From JABDIP01 sp965237625 (GTDB lineage: Bacteria > Pseudomonadota > Alphaproteobacteria > DSM-16000 > Inquilinaceae): a stretch of 64,000 bases of DNA. Within the stretch, counting starts at the first letter, position 1. Every line of letters begins with the position of its first letter. Shown one piece after another: positions 23,867 through 32,322 of the stretch. Location of the stretch: contig CBDEGD010000025.1 of the NCBI GenBank assembly GCA_965237625.1, forward strand, positions 93,060-157,059. The letters run 5' to 3'. Under the pieces are notes generated by a model. The model saw only the letters and a list, made by a program, of their open reading frames with translations, was not told the origin of the DNA and did no database searches. A program made the position numbers and the translations under genes.

Positions 23867-26800
23867 TCAGGCGGTCTGGCGCAGCTCTTCGGCGCGCTGA
23901 AGATCGACGGAAACAAGCTGCGAAACACCGCGTTCCGGCATGGTCACGCCATATAGGCGATCGACCCGCGCCATGGTCATGCGATGGTGGGTGATTACCA
24001 GGAACCGGGTCGTCTGCTCCCGCGCCAATTCGGAAACCAGGGTGCAGAACCGGTCCACATTGGCGTCATCCAGCGGCGCGTCGACCTCGTCCAGCACGCA
24101 GATCGGCGCCGGGCGGGTCAGGAAGGCAGCGAACAGCAGCGCGATGGCGGTCAGCGCCTGCTCGCCGCCGGACAGCAGCGACAGGTGCTGGAGCCGCTTG
24201 CCGGGCGGGCTGGCGAAGATCTCCAGCCCGGCATCCAGCGGGTCGTCTGCCTCGGTCAGCTTCAGATGCGCGCGGCCGCCGCCGAACAGGCGGGTGAACA
24301 GATCGCGGAAATGGGCGTCCACGGTTCCGAACGAGGCCAACAGGCGCTCGCGGGCCTCGCGGTTCAGATTGCCGATGCCCTGGCGCAGCCGGGCGATGGC
24401 TGCGATCAAATCGTCCCGCTCGGTGATCATGCCGGCGATCTGCTGATCCAGCTCCGCCGCCTCAGTGTCGGCGCGCAGATTGACCGGGCCCATGCCGTCG
24501 CGTTCGCGGAACAGCCGCTCGAGTTGGGCTGAGACCGTGGGCTCCTCCGGCAGCGGTGCGTCGGGCTTCAGCTCCGCGATCGCGGCCACGTCTTCCGGGC
24601 CGCATTGCAGCCGTTCCGACACCCGGTCGCGGATGGCATTGCAAGCCGTCATGGCCGCCGACACGGTGGCCTCGGCCCAGACCCTCTGCTCGCGGGCTTC
24701 CGCCAGGGTGGCCTCCGCTGTCTTGAGGGCGCGATCGGCCTCCGCCTGCCGGGTCTCGGCCGCGGAAAGGGCATCGGCCGCGCTACGACGCGCGGTTTCG
24801 GCCTCGATAATCTTTTCCTGAAGGGCATCCCGTTCGACGGCGATCTTCGCCGGACGGTCTTCCAACTCTGCAATCGCCTGGGCGATCTCTCCGGCTCTGG
24901 CTTCCAGCTCGGCGATCCGCTCCTGGGCGCCGCCATCGCGCTGTTGCCAGGACCGTTCCTCGGCGGTGATGGACTCCAGCCGCTGCCGTCGGCCCTCGGC
25001 CTCGCGGAGCAGGGCGTCGAGCGTGTTGCGGCAGCGCTCGCGCTCGGCACGGGCCTCCGACAGGGTCAGCCGCAGGCTCTGCTGCTCATCCCGCTGCGCC
25101 TCGGTCTCCGGCATCGCGGCCAGCGCCCTTCGCGCTTCTTCAAGATCCGCCGCCGCTTGCTGGCGATCGGCATCGGTCTGCTCAAGGGTCTCCGACAGGC
25201 CAGCCAGCCGGGATTCCCGGGCGGCGGCCTCGCGGCCCAGCCGGGCCAGCTGATCGCGGGTGCGGCCCAGTTCGGCGAAGGCATCGTCCAGGGTCTTGCG
25301 GCTGGCCCGGACCCGTTCGCGGGTCTCGTCGCTCCTGACCTGGGCAGCCCGGAAAGCGGCTTCGGCCTCTTCGAGAGCGGCGCGGGAGGTTTCGATCTCC
25401 GAATCGAGTGTCGCCAGCCTGTTCCGCTGGGTCAGCCGGGCCGCGGCCGCCGTCGGCGCCTCGGCGGCGGCGGTGTAGCCATCCCAGCGCCAGCGCGCGC
25501 CATCCTTGGTCACCAATTGCTGGCCCGGTGTCAGGCCGGCCGACAGCCGCCGCCCGGTGGCCTCGTCCGGCACTAGGCCGGTCCGGGACAGCCTTCTCGC
25601 CAGGGCCCCGGGCGCCCTGACCCGGGCAGCCAGGCCTTCGACACCATCCGGCAGGGCCCGGTCATCGGCCAGGGGCGGCAGTGTGCGCCAGTGGACCGGC
25701 GCGCCGGCATCCAGCGAGGCCGACACGTCGTCGCCCAGCGCCGCGGCGAAGGCCATCTCATAGCCGCTATCCACCGTGACCGAATCGATGACCGGCGGGA
25801 ACAAACCCGGGTTTCCGGTGTCCAGCACCGCCGTCAGCGCTTCCGCCTCAGCGGTCAACTTGGCAAGGCTGGATTGTGCCGATTGTCGCGCTTGCGCGGC
25901 CTCGGCCTGTGCGGCTTCGGCTTGCTGATGATCGGCTTCGGCAGTTTCGACGTTCTCGCGCAGGCCTTCGAGCAGGCTCTCCGCCTCTACTCTTCGGACT
26001 TCCGCCGCTGCGACGTCGGGGGCCTCGCCAATCTCCGCTGCGATGGCATCCCGCTGCCGTTCCATCTCGGTCAGCCGGCCCTGCAAGCCGGTCAACCGGG
26101 CGTCGAGAGACTTGATCCGGTCGGTGGCGGAACGCCGGTCCGCCTCGGCGGTTGCGATCGATTCGCTCAGCGAGGCAAGTGCGGTCTCATGCTCTTCGGC
26201 CAACTCCGCCGCCGCCTCGTGGGTGGCGCGGGCCTGGGTCTGTGACTCGGCTTCGTCGGCCTGTTCCGCCGCCAGCCTCTCGCGTTCCTCGGCCAATCGT
26301 TCGAGCGCACCGGCCGCATCGGCTTTCAGCGCATGCTCGCGGTCGATATCGCCGCGAAGCTGGTCGCGCCGTCGTTCGGCGTCGCTGCGCGCGGCCTCGA
26401 CGCGATCCTTTTCCGCCTGCAAGGCGTCGCGGGCGACGTTCAGCCGCTGCAGGGCGGCCGCGGCCTCCGCCTCGGAATGCCTTAGCGGCGGCACCGACTC
26501 GGCGGCTCCGACCTGGGCGGCCGTCGCCTTTGTCACGGTGACCATGGTGTCGCGGACGCCGTCGTCGGCGGCGGCGAACGCTGTGCGGGCCGATTGCTCT
26601 TCGGCCTGGGCCGCCAGCCAGCGGATGTGCAGCAGGGTCGCCTCGGATCGGCGGATGCGGTCGGACAGGCTGCGATAGCGGGCGGCTTGGCGGGCCTGCT
26701 TTTTCAGCCCGGCCAACTGGCCTTCCATCGCCGCGATGACGTCGTCGAGGCGGACCAGATTGTTCTCCGCCGCCTTCAGACGTAGTTCCGCTTCGTGACG

Positions 26801-27328
26801 GCGGCTGTGCAAGCCGGTAATGCCTGCCGCGGCTTCCAAGAGCGATCGGCGGTCGGCCGGCTTGGCGTTGATGATGGCGCCGATCCGGCCCTGGCTGACC
26901 AAGGCGGCGGAATGAGCGCCGGAGCTGTTGTCCTGGAACAGCAGTTGCAAGTCCCGGGCGCGAACGGATTTGCCGTTCAGCCGGTAGTCCGAACCGCAGC
27001 CTCGTTCGATCCGGCGCGAAACTTCAAGCTCCTCGCTGTCGTTGAACATCGCCGGGGCAGTGCGGTCGCAATTGTCCAGATGCAGCGAGACTTCAGCCAG
27101 ATTCCGCTCCGGCCGATCCGCGGTGCCGCCAAAGATGACGTCGTCCATCTCCGAGCCGCGCATGCGCTTGGCGGAATTCTCGCCCATCACCCAGCGCAAG
27201 GCCTCCACCAGATTGGATTTGCCGCATCCATTCGGTCCGACGACGCCGGTAATACCTGGCTCGATCAACAGTTCCGTCGGTTCGACGAAAGATTTGAAGC
27301 CGGACAGGCGGAGTTTGGCAAATTGCAA
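23867..27328 (-). CDS. smc: Chromosome segregation protein SMC
   Basis: A 1153-residue ATPase that compacts and organises the chromosome with ScpA/B. The N-terminal head has MQFAKLRLSGFKSFVEPTEL and Walker A GPNGCGKSN. Long Ala/Glu/Arg coiled coils follow (about 170-500). The hinge is about 505-660 (NPGLFPPVIDSVTVDSGYE). After a second coiled coil comes the C-terminal head with signature LSLLSGGEQALTAIALLF and Walker B PICVLDEVDAPLDDANV. It starts 25 bp after the DsbA-like gene. Confidence 0.97.
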   Translation of the reverse strand: MQFAKLRLSGFKSFVEPTELLIEPGITGVVGPNGCGKSNLVEALRWVMGENSAKRMRGSEMDDVIFGGTADRPERNLAEVSLHLDNCDRTAPAMFNDSEELEVSRRIERGCGSDYRLNGKSVRARDLQLLFQDNSSGAHSAALVSQGRIGAIINAKPADRRSLLEAAAGITGLHSRRHEAELRLKAAENNLVRLDDVIAAMEGQLAGLKKQARQAARYRSLSDRIRRSEATLLHIRWLAAQAEEQSARTAFAAADDGVRDTMVTVTKATAAQVGAAESVPPLRHSEAEAAAALQRLNVARDALQAEKDRVEAARSDAERRRDQLRGDIDREHALKADAAGALERLAEERERLAAEQADEAESQTQARATHEAAAELAEEHETALASLSESIATAEADRRSATDRIKSLDARLTGLQGRLTEMERQRDAIAAEIGEAPDVAAAEVRRVEAESLLEGLRENVETAEADHQQAEAAQAEAAQARQSAQSSLAKLTAEAEALTAVLDTGNPGLFPPVIDSVTVDSGYEMAFAAALGDDVSASLDAGAPVHWRTLPPLADDRALPDGVEGLAARVRAPGALARRLSRTGLVPDEATGRRLSAGLTPGQQLVTKDGARWRWDGYTAAAEAPTAAAARLTQRNRLATLDSEIETSRAALEEAEAAFRAAQVRSDETRERVRASRKTLDDAFAELGRTRDQLARLGREAAARESRLAGLSETLEQTDADRQQAAADLEEARRALAAMPETEAQRDEQQSLRLTLSEARAERERCRNTLDALLREAEGRRQRLESITAEERSWQQRDGGAQERIAELEARAGEIAQAIAELEDRPAKIAVERDALQEKIIEAETARRSAADALSAAETRQAEADRALKTAEATLAEAREQRVWAEATVSAAMTACNAIRDRVSERLQCGPEDVAAIAELKPDAPLPEEPTVSAQLERLFRERDGMGPVNLRADTEAAELDQQIAGMITERDDLIAAIARLRQGIGNLNREARERLLASFGTVDAHFRDLFTRLFGGGRAHLKLTEADDPLDAGLEIFASPPGKRLQHLSLLSGGEQALTAIALLFAAFLTRPAPICVLDEVDAPLDDANVDRFCTLVSELAREQTTRFLVITHHRMTMARVDRLYGVTMPERGVSQLVSVDLQRAEELRQTA

Positions 27329-27353
27329 GGGCGGAGGGCTTTCGCTGGATACG

Positions 27354-27995
27354 TCAGTTGCTGGCGGTATAGCCGCCGATGATTTCGGCGAATTCTTCGA
27401 TCGAGCGTCCGCCGCTGAGGGTCTTTCCGTTGATCACGAAAGACGGCGTCGCCTGAATGTCGAATTTTTCCGCGCCTTCCGCCCTAAGGGCGATGATGTT
27501 CGTCTCGAGCTGCTGGTCGGCCATGCAGGCGTCGAATGCCTCCTGGCTCAATCCGGCCATACGGCCGATTCGGCTGAGGGATTGCATCCAATTGGGGCCG
27601 CTGGCCCATTGGTCGAGGGTCGAGAACACCAGGTCGATGACGTTGAAATACTGCGCCTCGGGCACGCAGCGCGCCATCATCCCGGCGCGCAGGGCCGGTT
27701 CGTTCAACGGGAAATCGCGGAACACGAAGCGGACCTGGCCGGTGTCGATGAACCGTTCCTTCAGCGCAGGCATGGTCTGGGTGTGGAAATTGGCGCAGTG
27801 CGGGCAGGTGAAGGAAGCGTATTCGATGATCGTCACCGGCGCATCGTCCGGGCCCAGTACCTTGTCGAAATCGGTGATGTCAGGATCCCAGCCCGCGGCG
27901 GCGACCGCATCGTCGGATTGGCGTAAGACAAAAGCAGCACCGCCGGCAACAGCCACCGCGGCAACACCCCCTATAATTAGTGTCCTTCGGCGCAA
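27354..27995 (-). CDS. DsbA-family thiol-disulfide oxidoreductase
   Basis: A 213-residue exported protein: a basic N-terminus with one hydrophobic segment (RRRTLIIGGVAAVAVAGGAAFV), then a thioredoxin fold with inserted helices. The active site is CPHC in YASFTCPHCANFHTQTMP and the cis-Pro loop is ATPSFVINGK. One further cysteine pair (ARCVPE, DACMADQ) lies in the helical insert. It probably oxidises or isomerises periplasmic thiols. It is located between dciA and smc, a common alphaproteobacterial order. Confidence 0.93.
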   Translation of the reverse strand: MRRRTLIIGGVAAVAVAGGAAFVLRQSDDAVAAAGWDPDITDFDKVLGPDDAPVTIIEYASFTCPHCANFHTQTMPALKERFIDTGQVRFVFRDFPLNEPALRAGMMARCVPEAQYFNVIDLVFSTLDQWASGPNWMQSLSRIGRMAGLSQEAFDACMADQQLETNIIALRAEGAEKFDIQATPSFVINGKTLSGGRSIEEFAEIIGGYTASN

Positions 27996-28057
27996 ACTCG
28001 CCTCCTATCCACAAGATGTTGACTATACGCTGCGGCGGGTTCCCGCCGCAAGCGCCG

Positions 28058-28585
28058 CTATCTCGAACGATCCCGCCGAAGCGGTGCCATGGGTTCCGCG
28101 CCGCCATCCTTCAGCAGCGCGTCGGCCATCTGTTCGAGATGGTGGCGCAGGGCCGTATTTTCGACCGTTGATAACGCATTTGCGATCACCGCCGATTCTT
28201 CTGGACTCGCCGGTCGCGGTGCTTTCGCGGGTTTCGATTTGGCCGGTTTCGGCGGCGCCTGGATCAATTTGATCCGGTCGACCGCGCAATAGCCGAAATG
28301 GCCGTTCAGCCGCTCAAGGATGCGCGGCGTCTCGTGCTGTAGCTCCAGCGCGTCGGCGGAAGCGGTCCGGATGGTCAGTACACCGCCTTTGCGGTCGCCA
28401 TGGGGAAAAACCAGCTTGTCCGGCTGCGTGCGGTCGGCCAGATCCGAGCCGACGATGTGCCGCCAGTCTTCGAGCAGGGATCCCAGCGCGGCGAATCGTT
28501 TGCCCAGCGCCTTGCGGGCGATTGGGCCGGCGAGGGCGGACAGGGATCGGGCCTTGCTCATTGCGTTGGGACTCTGTGCTGTCAT
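28058..28585 (-). CDS. dciA: DciA-type replicative helicase loader (DUF721)
   Basis: A 175-residue DUF721 protein. The conserved block is LEDWRHIVGSDLADRTQPDKLVF with VLTIRTASADALELQHETPRILERLN, followed by a Lys/Pro/Ala-rich linker (PPKPAKSKPAKAPRP) and a helical tail. DciA proteins assist loading of DnaB in bacteria lacking DnaC. It is divergent from mutY with a 53-bp gap, so promoters must overlap. Confidence 0.88.
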   Translation of the reverse strand: MTAQSPNAMSKARSLSALAGPIARKALGKRFAALGSLLEDWRHIVGSDLADRTQPDKLVFPHGDRKGGVLTIRTASADALELQHETPRILERLNGHFGYCAVDRIKLIQAPPKPAKSKPAKAPRPASPEESAVIANALSTVENTALRHHLEQMADALLKDGGAEPMAPLRRDRSR

Positions 28586-28638
28586 CCGGCTGGCACGCCC
28601 CTATTATGCGCGCCAACAACGAACCGCGATAGGCAAGG

Positions 28639-29742
28639 ATGACGCAGCACGCGACTGTGAACGATGTCGATCCGGATGCCTTGGTGGCCGGGTTGCTGGG
28701 CTGGTACGACCGCCATTGCCGTGTGTTGCCCTGGCGTGCTGGGCCCGGCCTTCGGCCCGACCCGTATCATGTCTGGCTCAGCGAGATCATGCTGCAGCAG
28801 ACAACCGTGGCGACCGTCGCCGGTTATTTCCAGACTTTCATCGAACGCTGGCCATCGGTCGCCGATCTGGCGGCAGCGCCGCTGGATGACGTGCTGCTGG
28901 AATGGGCGGGGCTCGGTTACTACGCCCGCGCGCGCAACCTGCGCAAATGCGCGAAGATCGTGGCGGAAGAGCATGGTGGCCGTTTCCCCGGGGATGAGGA
29001 AGGGTTGAAGCGGCTTCCCGGGATCGGGACGTATACCGCGGCGGCGATAGTCGCCATCGCCTTCGACCGCCCGGCGGCGGTAATGGACGGCAATGTTGAA
29101 CGGGTCGTGACAAGGCTGTTCGGCGTGACCGAGCCGCTTCCCACATCGAAACCCAGGCTTCTATCGCTGACCGGAACCCTTTCCCCTGAACGCCGCCCCG
29201 GCGACTTCGCCCAGGCGATGATGGATCTGGGTGCGACAATCTGCACCCCCCGCAAGCCGAAATGCATCCTCTGCCCATGGACTGCTTCCTGCGCCGCGCG
29301 CCACCTGGGGATTGCCGGGGACTTGCCGGCCAAGCTGCCCAAGCCAAAACGCCCGACCCGGCGCGGCATCGCCTTCTGGACGGTGACCCCGGAGGGCGAC
29401 ATCCTGCTGCGCCGCCGCCCGGAAAGCGGCCTGCTCGGCGGCATGATCGAGGTGCCCTCGAGCGATTGGCGGGAAGCGCCTGCCCCCAGCCTGGACGGGG
29501 TAAGCGGCGTGGCCCCGGTTTCGGCGCAATGGCGCCCTCTGCCGGGGCTTGTGCGCCACACCTTCACCCACTTCCATCTCGAACTGGCGGTCGTGGCCGG
29601 AAAGGTGGCGCGGTCCGACCCCGAGGCAGGGCTCTGGGTGCCGGTCGACCGCCTGGGGGACCAAGCGCTGCCGACGGTGATGAAAAAGATCGTCAGGCAC
29701 GCGCTGGCGCATGCGGTTGGTCCGGATCGGAATTCCGGCTGA
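28639..29742 (+). CDS. mutY: A/G-specific adenine DNA glycosylase
   Basis: A 367-residue base-excision enzyme removing adenine mispaired with 8-oxoguanine. Catalytic Glu is in SEIMLQQTTV, the helix-hairpin-helix is LPGIGTYTAAAI, catalytic Asp is in VMDGNVERV, and the 4Fe-4S cysteines are in CTPRKPKCILCPWTASC (C-x6-C-x2-C-x5-C). The C-terminal NUDIX-like domain (GDILLRRRPESGLLGGMIEVP) recognises 8-oxoG. All key residues are present. Confidence 0.97.
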   Translation: MTQHATVNDVDPDALVAGLLGWYDRHCRVLPWRAGPGLRPDPYHVWLSEIMLQQTTVATVAGYFQTFIERWPSVADLAAAPLDDVLLEWAGLGYYARARNLRKCAKIVAEEHGGRFPGDEEGLKRLPGIGTYTAAAIVAIAFDRPAAVMDGNVERVVTRLFGVTEPLPTSKPRLLSLTGTLSPERRPGDFAQAMMDLGATICTPRKPKCILCPWTASCAARHLGIAGDLPAKLPKPKRPTRRGIAFWTVTPEGDILLRRRPESGLLGGMIEVPSSDWREAPAPSLDGVSGVAPVSAQWRPLPGLVRHTFTHFHLELAVVAGKVARSDPEAGLWVPVDRLGDQALPTVMKKIVRHALAHAVGPDRNSG

Positions 29743-29748
29743 AGCGCG

Positions 29749-29919
29749 GGCGGCCCGGTCCTCGCACTTCGACAGGCTCAGCATGAGGACCTGGTTCCCG
29801 ACATGACCGGGCGTCCCCGCGGATGTCGATGGGGAGAACAAAACTTTCAGCAACGGGTGCTCAATTTGGAGAGAGAGCTCCTCATGCTGAGCCTGTAGAA
29901 GTACGAGGACCGGGCCGCC
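29749..29919. repeat. 171-bp element with 41-bp inverted ends
   Basis: The left end GGCGGCCCGGTCCTCGCACT and onward to GGCTCAGCATGAGGA is repeated inverted at 29879-29919 with two mismatches over 41 bp. The middle part (about 90 bp) is unremarkable. The core CAGGCTCAGCATGAGGA is of a type often seen in dispersed alphaproteobacterial repeats. It lies between mutY and the convergent folB, where it could also act as a transcription barrier. No other copy was found in this window. Confidence 0.7.
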
Positions 29920-29945
29920 ACTACAGGACTCTCAATGAGCGGGCG

Positions 29946-30371
29946 TCAGGCCGGGTTCGGGACACTCGTGCCGGCAGGTCGCGACCTCTCGATTTCGATT
30001 CCAACCGACTCCGCCTCAGGAAACACATCGAGCTTTTCGACACGAATTCGGGCAAGGGCAACCCGGGGATCGGCAAGGCATACCGCTGCCAGCCGTTCCG
30101 CCAGGGTCTCCAGCAGAGCGATGTGGCCTGCCGCCAGGATGTCGCGCGCGGCCCGGACCAGTGGCTCATAGGACACCACGCAATCGATCCCGTCGGCGGT
30201 TGGCGCGCCGTCCGCAACCTCCAGTTCCAGATTGATCCGGACTCGCTGCGGCCCGGTCTTCTCATGCTCGTAGATGCCGATCCGCGCCGGCAACACCAGA
30301 TCGCGCACGAAGACCCGGCGGACGCCGACGGCAAGCGGTTCAATGGTGCGTTCGGTGAGCGGTTTGGTCAT
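29946..30371 (-). CDS. folB: Dihydroneopterin aldolase family protein
   Basis: 141 residues of the FolB fold: VFVRDLVLPARIGIYEHEKTGPQRVRINLEL with the conserved Ile-Gly-x-x-x-x-Glu, CVVSYEPLVRAARDIL and HIALLETLAERLAAVCL with the Glu-Thr-Leu catalytic segment. FolB converts dihydroneopterin to 6-hydroxymethyl-dihydropterin in folate synthesis. I chose the ATG at 30371 (GGCAGGGC before it); an ATG at 30401 would add ten residues. It follows ccrM on the same strand after about 60 bp. Confidence 0.88.
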   Translation of the reverse strand: MTKPLTERTIEPLAVGVRRVFVRDLVLPARIGIYEHEKTGPQRVRINLELEVADGAPTADGIDCVVSYEPLVRAARDILAAGHIALLETLAERLAAVCLADPRVALARIRVEKLDVFPEAESVGIEIERSRPAGTSVPNPA

Positions 30372-30434
30372 GCCCTGCCGTAGCATTCCGCTATGGCCCA
30401 CACAAGCAGGCGGCGTCGTGGCGCTCCTGCGGCG

Positions 30435-31547
30435 CTATTCCATCTCGGCGCGAATCTGCTGGCGCAGCATGTCGATCGGCACATAGGTGCCCGGCTTCTG
30501 CTTGTAGTGCCAGAAGGTCCAGCCATTGCAGCTGGGCGCGCCCTGGACCGCGGCGCCGACCTGGTGGATCGAGCCGCAATGTTCGCCATGAGGGCCGGAG
30601 GCGATCAGCGTGCCGTCGGCCCGCACCTTCGCGGCAATGCGACGCCGGCTGTCGGTCAACAGCGCTCCGGCATTCAGCATGCCGCGCTCGACCACCATGC
30701 CGAATGGGATCCTGGGAGCGCTGCGCTTTTCGATCGGCGCCACCAGCGTCATGTCTTCCGGGCCATCGATCGCGGCGATCCGGCTGGCGGCGGCGGCGGC
30801 GTAGGCCGGGTCGCGCTCGATCCCGATGAATTTGCGGCCCAGTTTCTTCGCCAGGGCGCCCGTGGTGCCGGTGCCGAAGAACGGGTCCAGGATCACATCA
30901 TCCACCTCGGTCGAGGACATGATGACCCGGTACAGCAGGGATTCCGGTTTCTGGGTCGGATGGGTCTTGCGGCCGTCATCGCCCTTCAGCCGCTCCGGCC
31001 CGCTGCAAATCGGCAGTATCCAGTCGCTGCGCATCTGCAGATCGTCGTTCAGCGCCTTCATGGTGCGGTAGTTGAAGGTGTAGCGGTTATCCGGCGACCA
31101 AGCCGCCCAGATCAGTGTCTCATGGGCATTGGTGAAGCGAGTGCCGCGAAAGTTCGGCATCGGGTTGGTCTTGCGCCAGATCACGTCGTTGAGGATCCAG
31201 AACCCCATATCCTGGAGCATGGCGCCGACGCGGAAGATGTTGTGGTAACTGCCGATCACCCACATCGAGCCTTCCGGCTTCAGGACCCGGCGCGCCGCCG
31301 ACATCCATTCCCAGGTGAAGGAGTCATAGGCCGCGTAGTTGTGGAACCGGTCCCAATCCTCTTCAACGCCATCGACGCGGGAGTTGTTGGGGCGGAGCAA
31401 CTCGCCGCCGAGTTGAAGATTATAGGGTGGATCGGCGAAGACGCAGTCCACCGACGCGGCCGGCAGCTTGTCCATCTCGGCGGCACAATCGCCGATCAGA
31501 ATCCTCTCACGGCTTGAGTCCGTTGACGTCGCGGTGATTCGCCCCAT
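30435..31547 (-). CDS. ccrM: CcrM-type cell-cycle DNA adenine methyltransferase (GANTC)
   Basis: A 370-residue beta-class N6-adenine methyltransferase: motif IV DPPYNLQLGG comes before motif I DPFFGTGTTGALA. The central WRKTNPMPNFRGTRFTNAHE and ICSGPERLKG match CcrM. The C-terminal domain with CNGWTFWHYK is the DNA-recognition extension of CcrM and is missing from shorter restriction-linked enzymes. In Caulobacter and relatives it methylates GANTC late in the cell cycle and affects CtrA, FtsZ and its own gene. No cognate restriction gene is adjacent. Seven GANTC sites cluster at its 5' end. Confidence 0.96.
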   Translation of the reverse strand: MGRITATSTDSSRERILIGDCAAEMDKLPAASVDCVFADPPYNLQLGGELLRPNNSRVDGVEEDWDRFHNYAAYDSFTWEWMSAARRVLKPEGSMWVIGSYHNIFRVGAMLQDMGFWILNDVIWRKTNPMPNFRGTRFTNAHETLIWAAWSPDNRYTFNYRTMKALNDDLQMRSDWILPICSGPERLKGDDGRKTHPTQKPESLLYRVIMSSTEVDDVILDPFFGTGTTGALAKKLGRKFIGIERDPAYAAAAASRIAAIDGPEDMTLVAPIEKRSAPRIPFGMVVERGMLNAGALLTDSRRRIAAKVRADGTLIASGPHGEHCGSIHQVGAAVQGAPSCNGWTFWHYKQKPGTYVPIDMLRQQIRAEME

Positions 31548-31630
31548 CCGGGGAAGATGCGCAACCCGAGAATCCCCGTCAACCGATTTATCCCGATTCT
31601 ACTATTGGAGTCAGCGGCTTAAACTGAGTC
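31499..31630. promoter_or_regulatory. Cluster of seven GANTC sites at the ccrM start
   Basis: GANTC occurs at 31499, 31516, 31536, 31570, 31595, 31608 and 31626 (first base of each). Random expectation is about one per 256 bp, so seven in 132 bp is a strong excess. Three lie in the first ccrM codons, the rest upstream of the ATG and in the 3' end of rnhB. Methylation-sensitive autoregulation of ccrM is the likely role. Confidence 0.65.
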
Positions 31631-32270
31631 TCTGAGAGACGGGCGCAAAACTTCGCCGGTGATGAGGTGAAACGCCAAGATCCTGCAGTGCCGCCAGATG
31701 CTCCCGCGTTCCGTAGCCGGCATTGCGTTCCCAGCCATAGCCCGGGTGCGTCTCCGACAGCTCGGCCATGAGCCGGTCGCGGGTCACCTTCGCGACAATG
31801 GAAGCGGCGGCGATCGACAGGCTGCGGCTGTCACCGCGGATAATGGCGCGGCCCGGGCAGGAGAGACCCTTCGGCACCTGATTGCCGTCGATCAGGGCGA
31901 CTGCCGGTATGTCGGGTAGGGCCGCCAGTGCCCGGCGCATGGACAGGAACGTGGCCTGCAGGATGTTGATCCGGTCGATCTCCTCGACGCTGGCGGTGCC
32001 GACACCGACGCCGCAGCAAGCGAGGATCTTCGGCAACATCGCTTCCCGACGCCGCGCCGTCAGCGCCTTGCTGTCGTCGATCGATCCGGCGAGCCTGCGC
32101 GGCAGCCCTCTTGCCGGTAGGATCACCGCCGCCGACACCACCGGCCCGGCCAGCGGACCGCGCCCGGCCTCGTCAACCCCGGCCACCAGGAACGCCGGCG
32201 CGCCGGCTTCTTTCTCTATGGACAGATCGGGCAGGGGAGAGGTCCTGAATTCGGTGTCGTTCTGCGCCAT
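31611..32270 (-). CDS. rnhB: Ribonuclease HII
   Basis: 219 residues. The signature DEAGRGPLAGPVVSAAV with Asp-Glu catalytic pair, IDDSKALTARRREAML, ALIDGNQVPKG with the third acid, and the conserved SIAAASIVAKVTRDRLM are all visible. It removes ribonucleotides misincorporated in DNA. It is directly upstream of ccrM on the same strand, the usual alphaproteobacterial order rnhB-ccrM. The first 25 residues before FLVAGVDEAGRG are less conserved. Confidence 0.96.
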   Translation of the reverse strand: MAQNDTEFRTSPLPDLSIEKEAGAPAFLVAGVDEAGRGPLAGPVVSAAVILPARGLPRRLAGSIDDSKALTARRREAMLPKILACCGVGVGTASVEEIDRINILQATFLSMRRALAALPDIPAVALIDGNQVPKGLSCPGRAIIRGDSRSLSIAAASIVAKVTRDRLMAELSETHPGYGWERNAGYGTREHLAALQDLGVSPHHRRSFAPVSQRLSLSR

Positions 32271-32322
32271 GCCCGGCGCATCGAAGCTATACAGGATCGC
32301 CCGCCGCCGGTGAATCCCCCGG

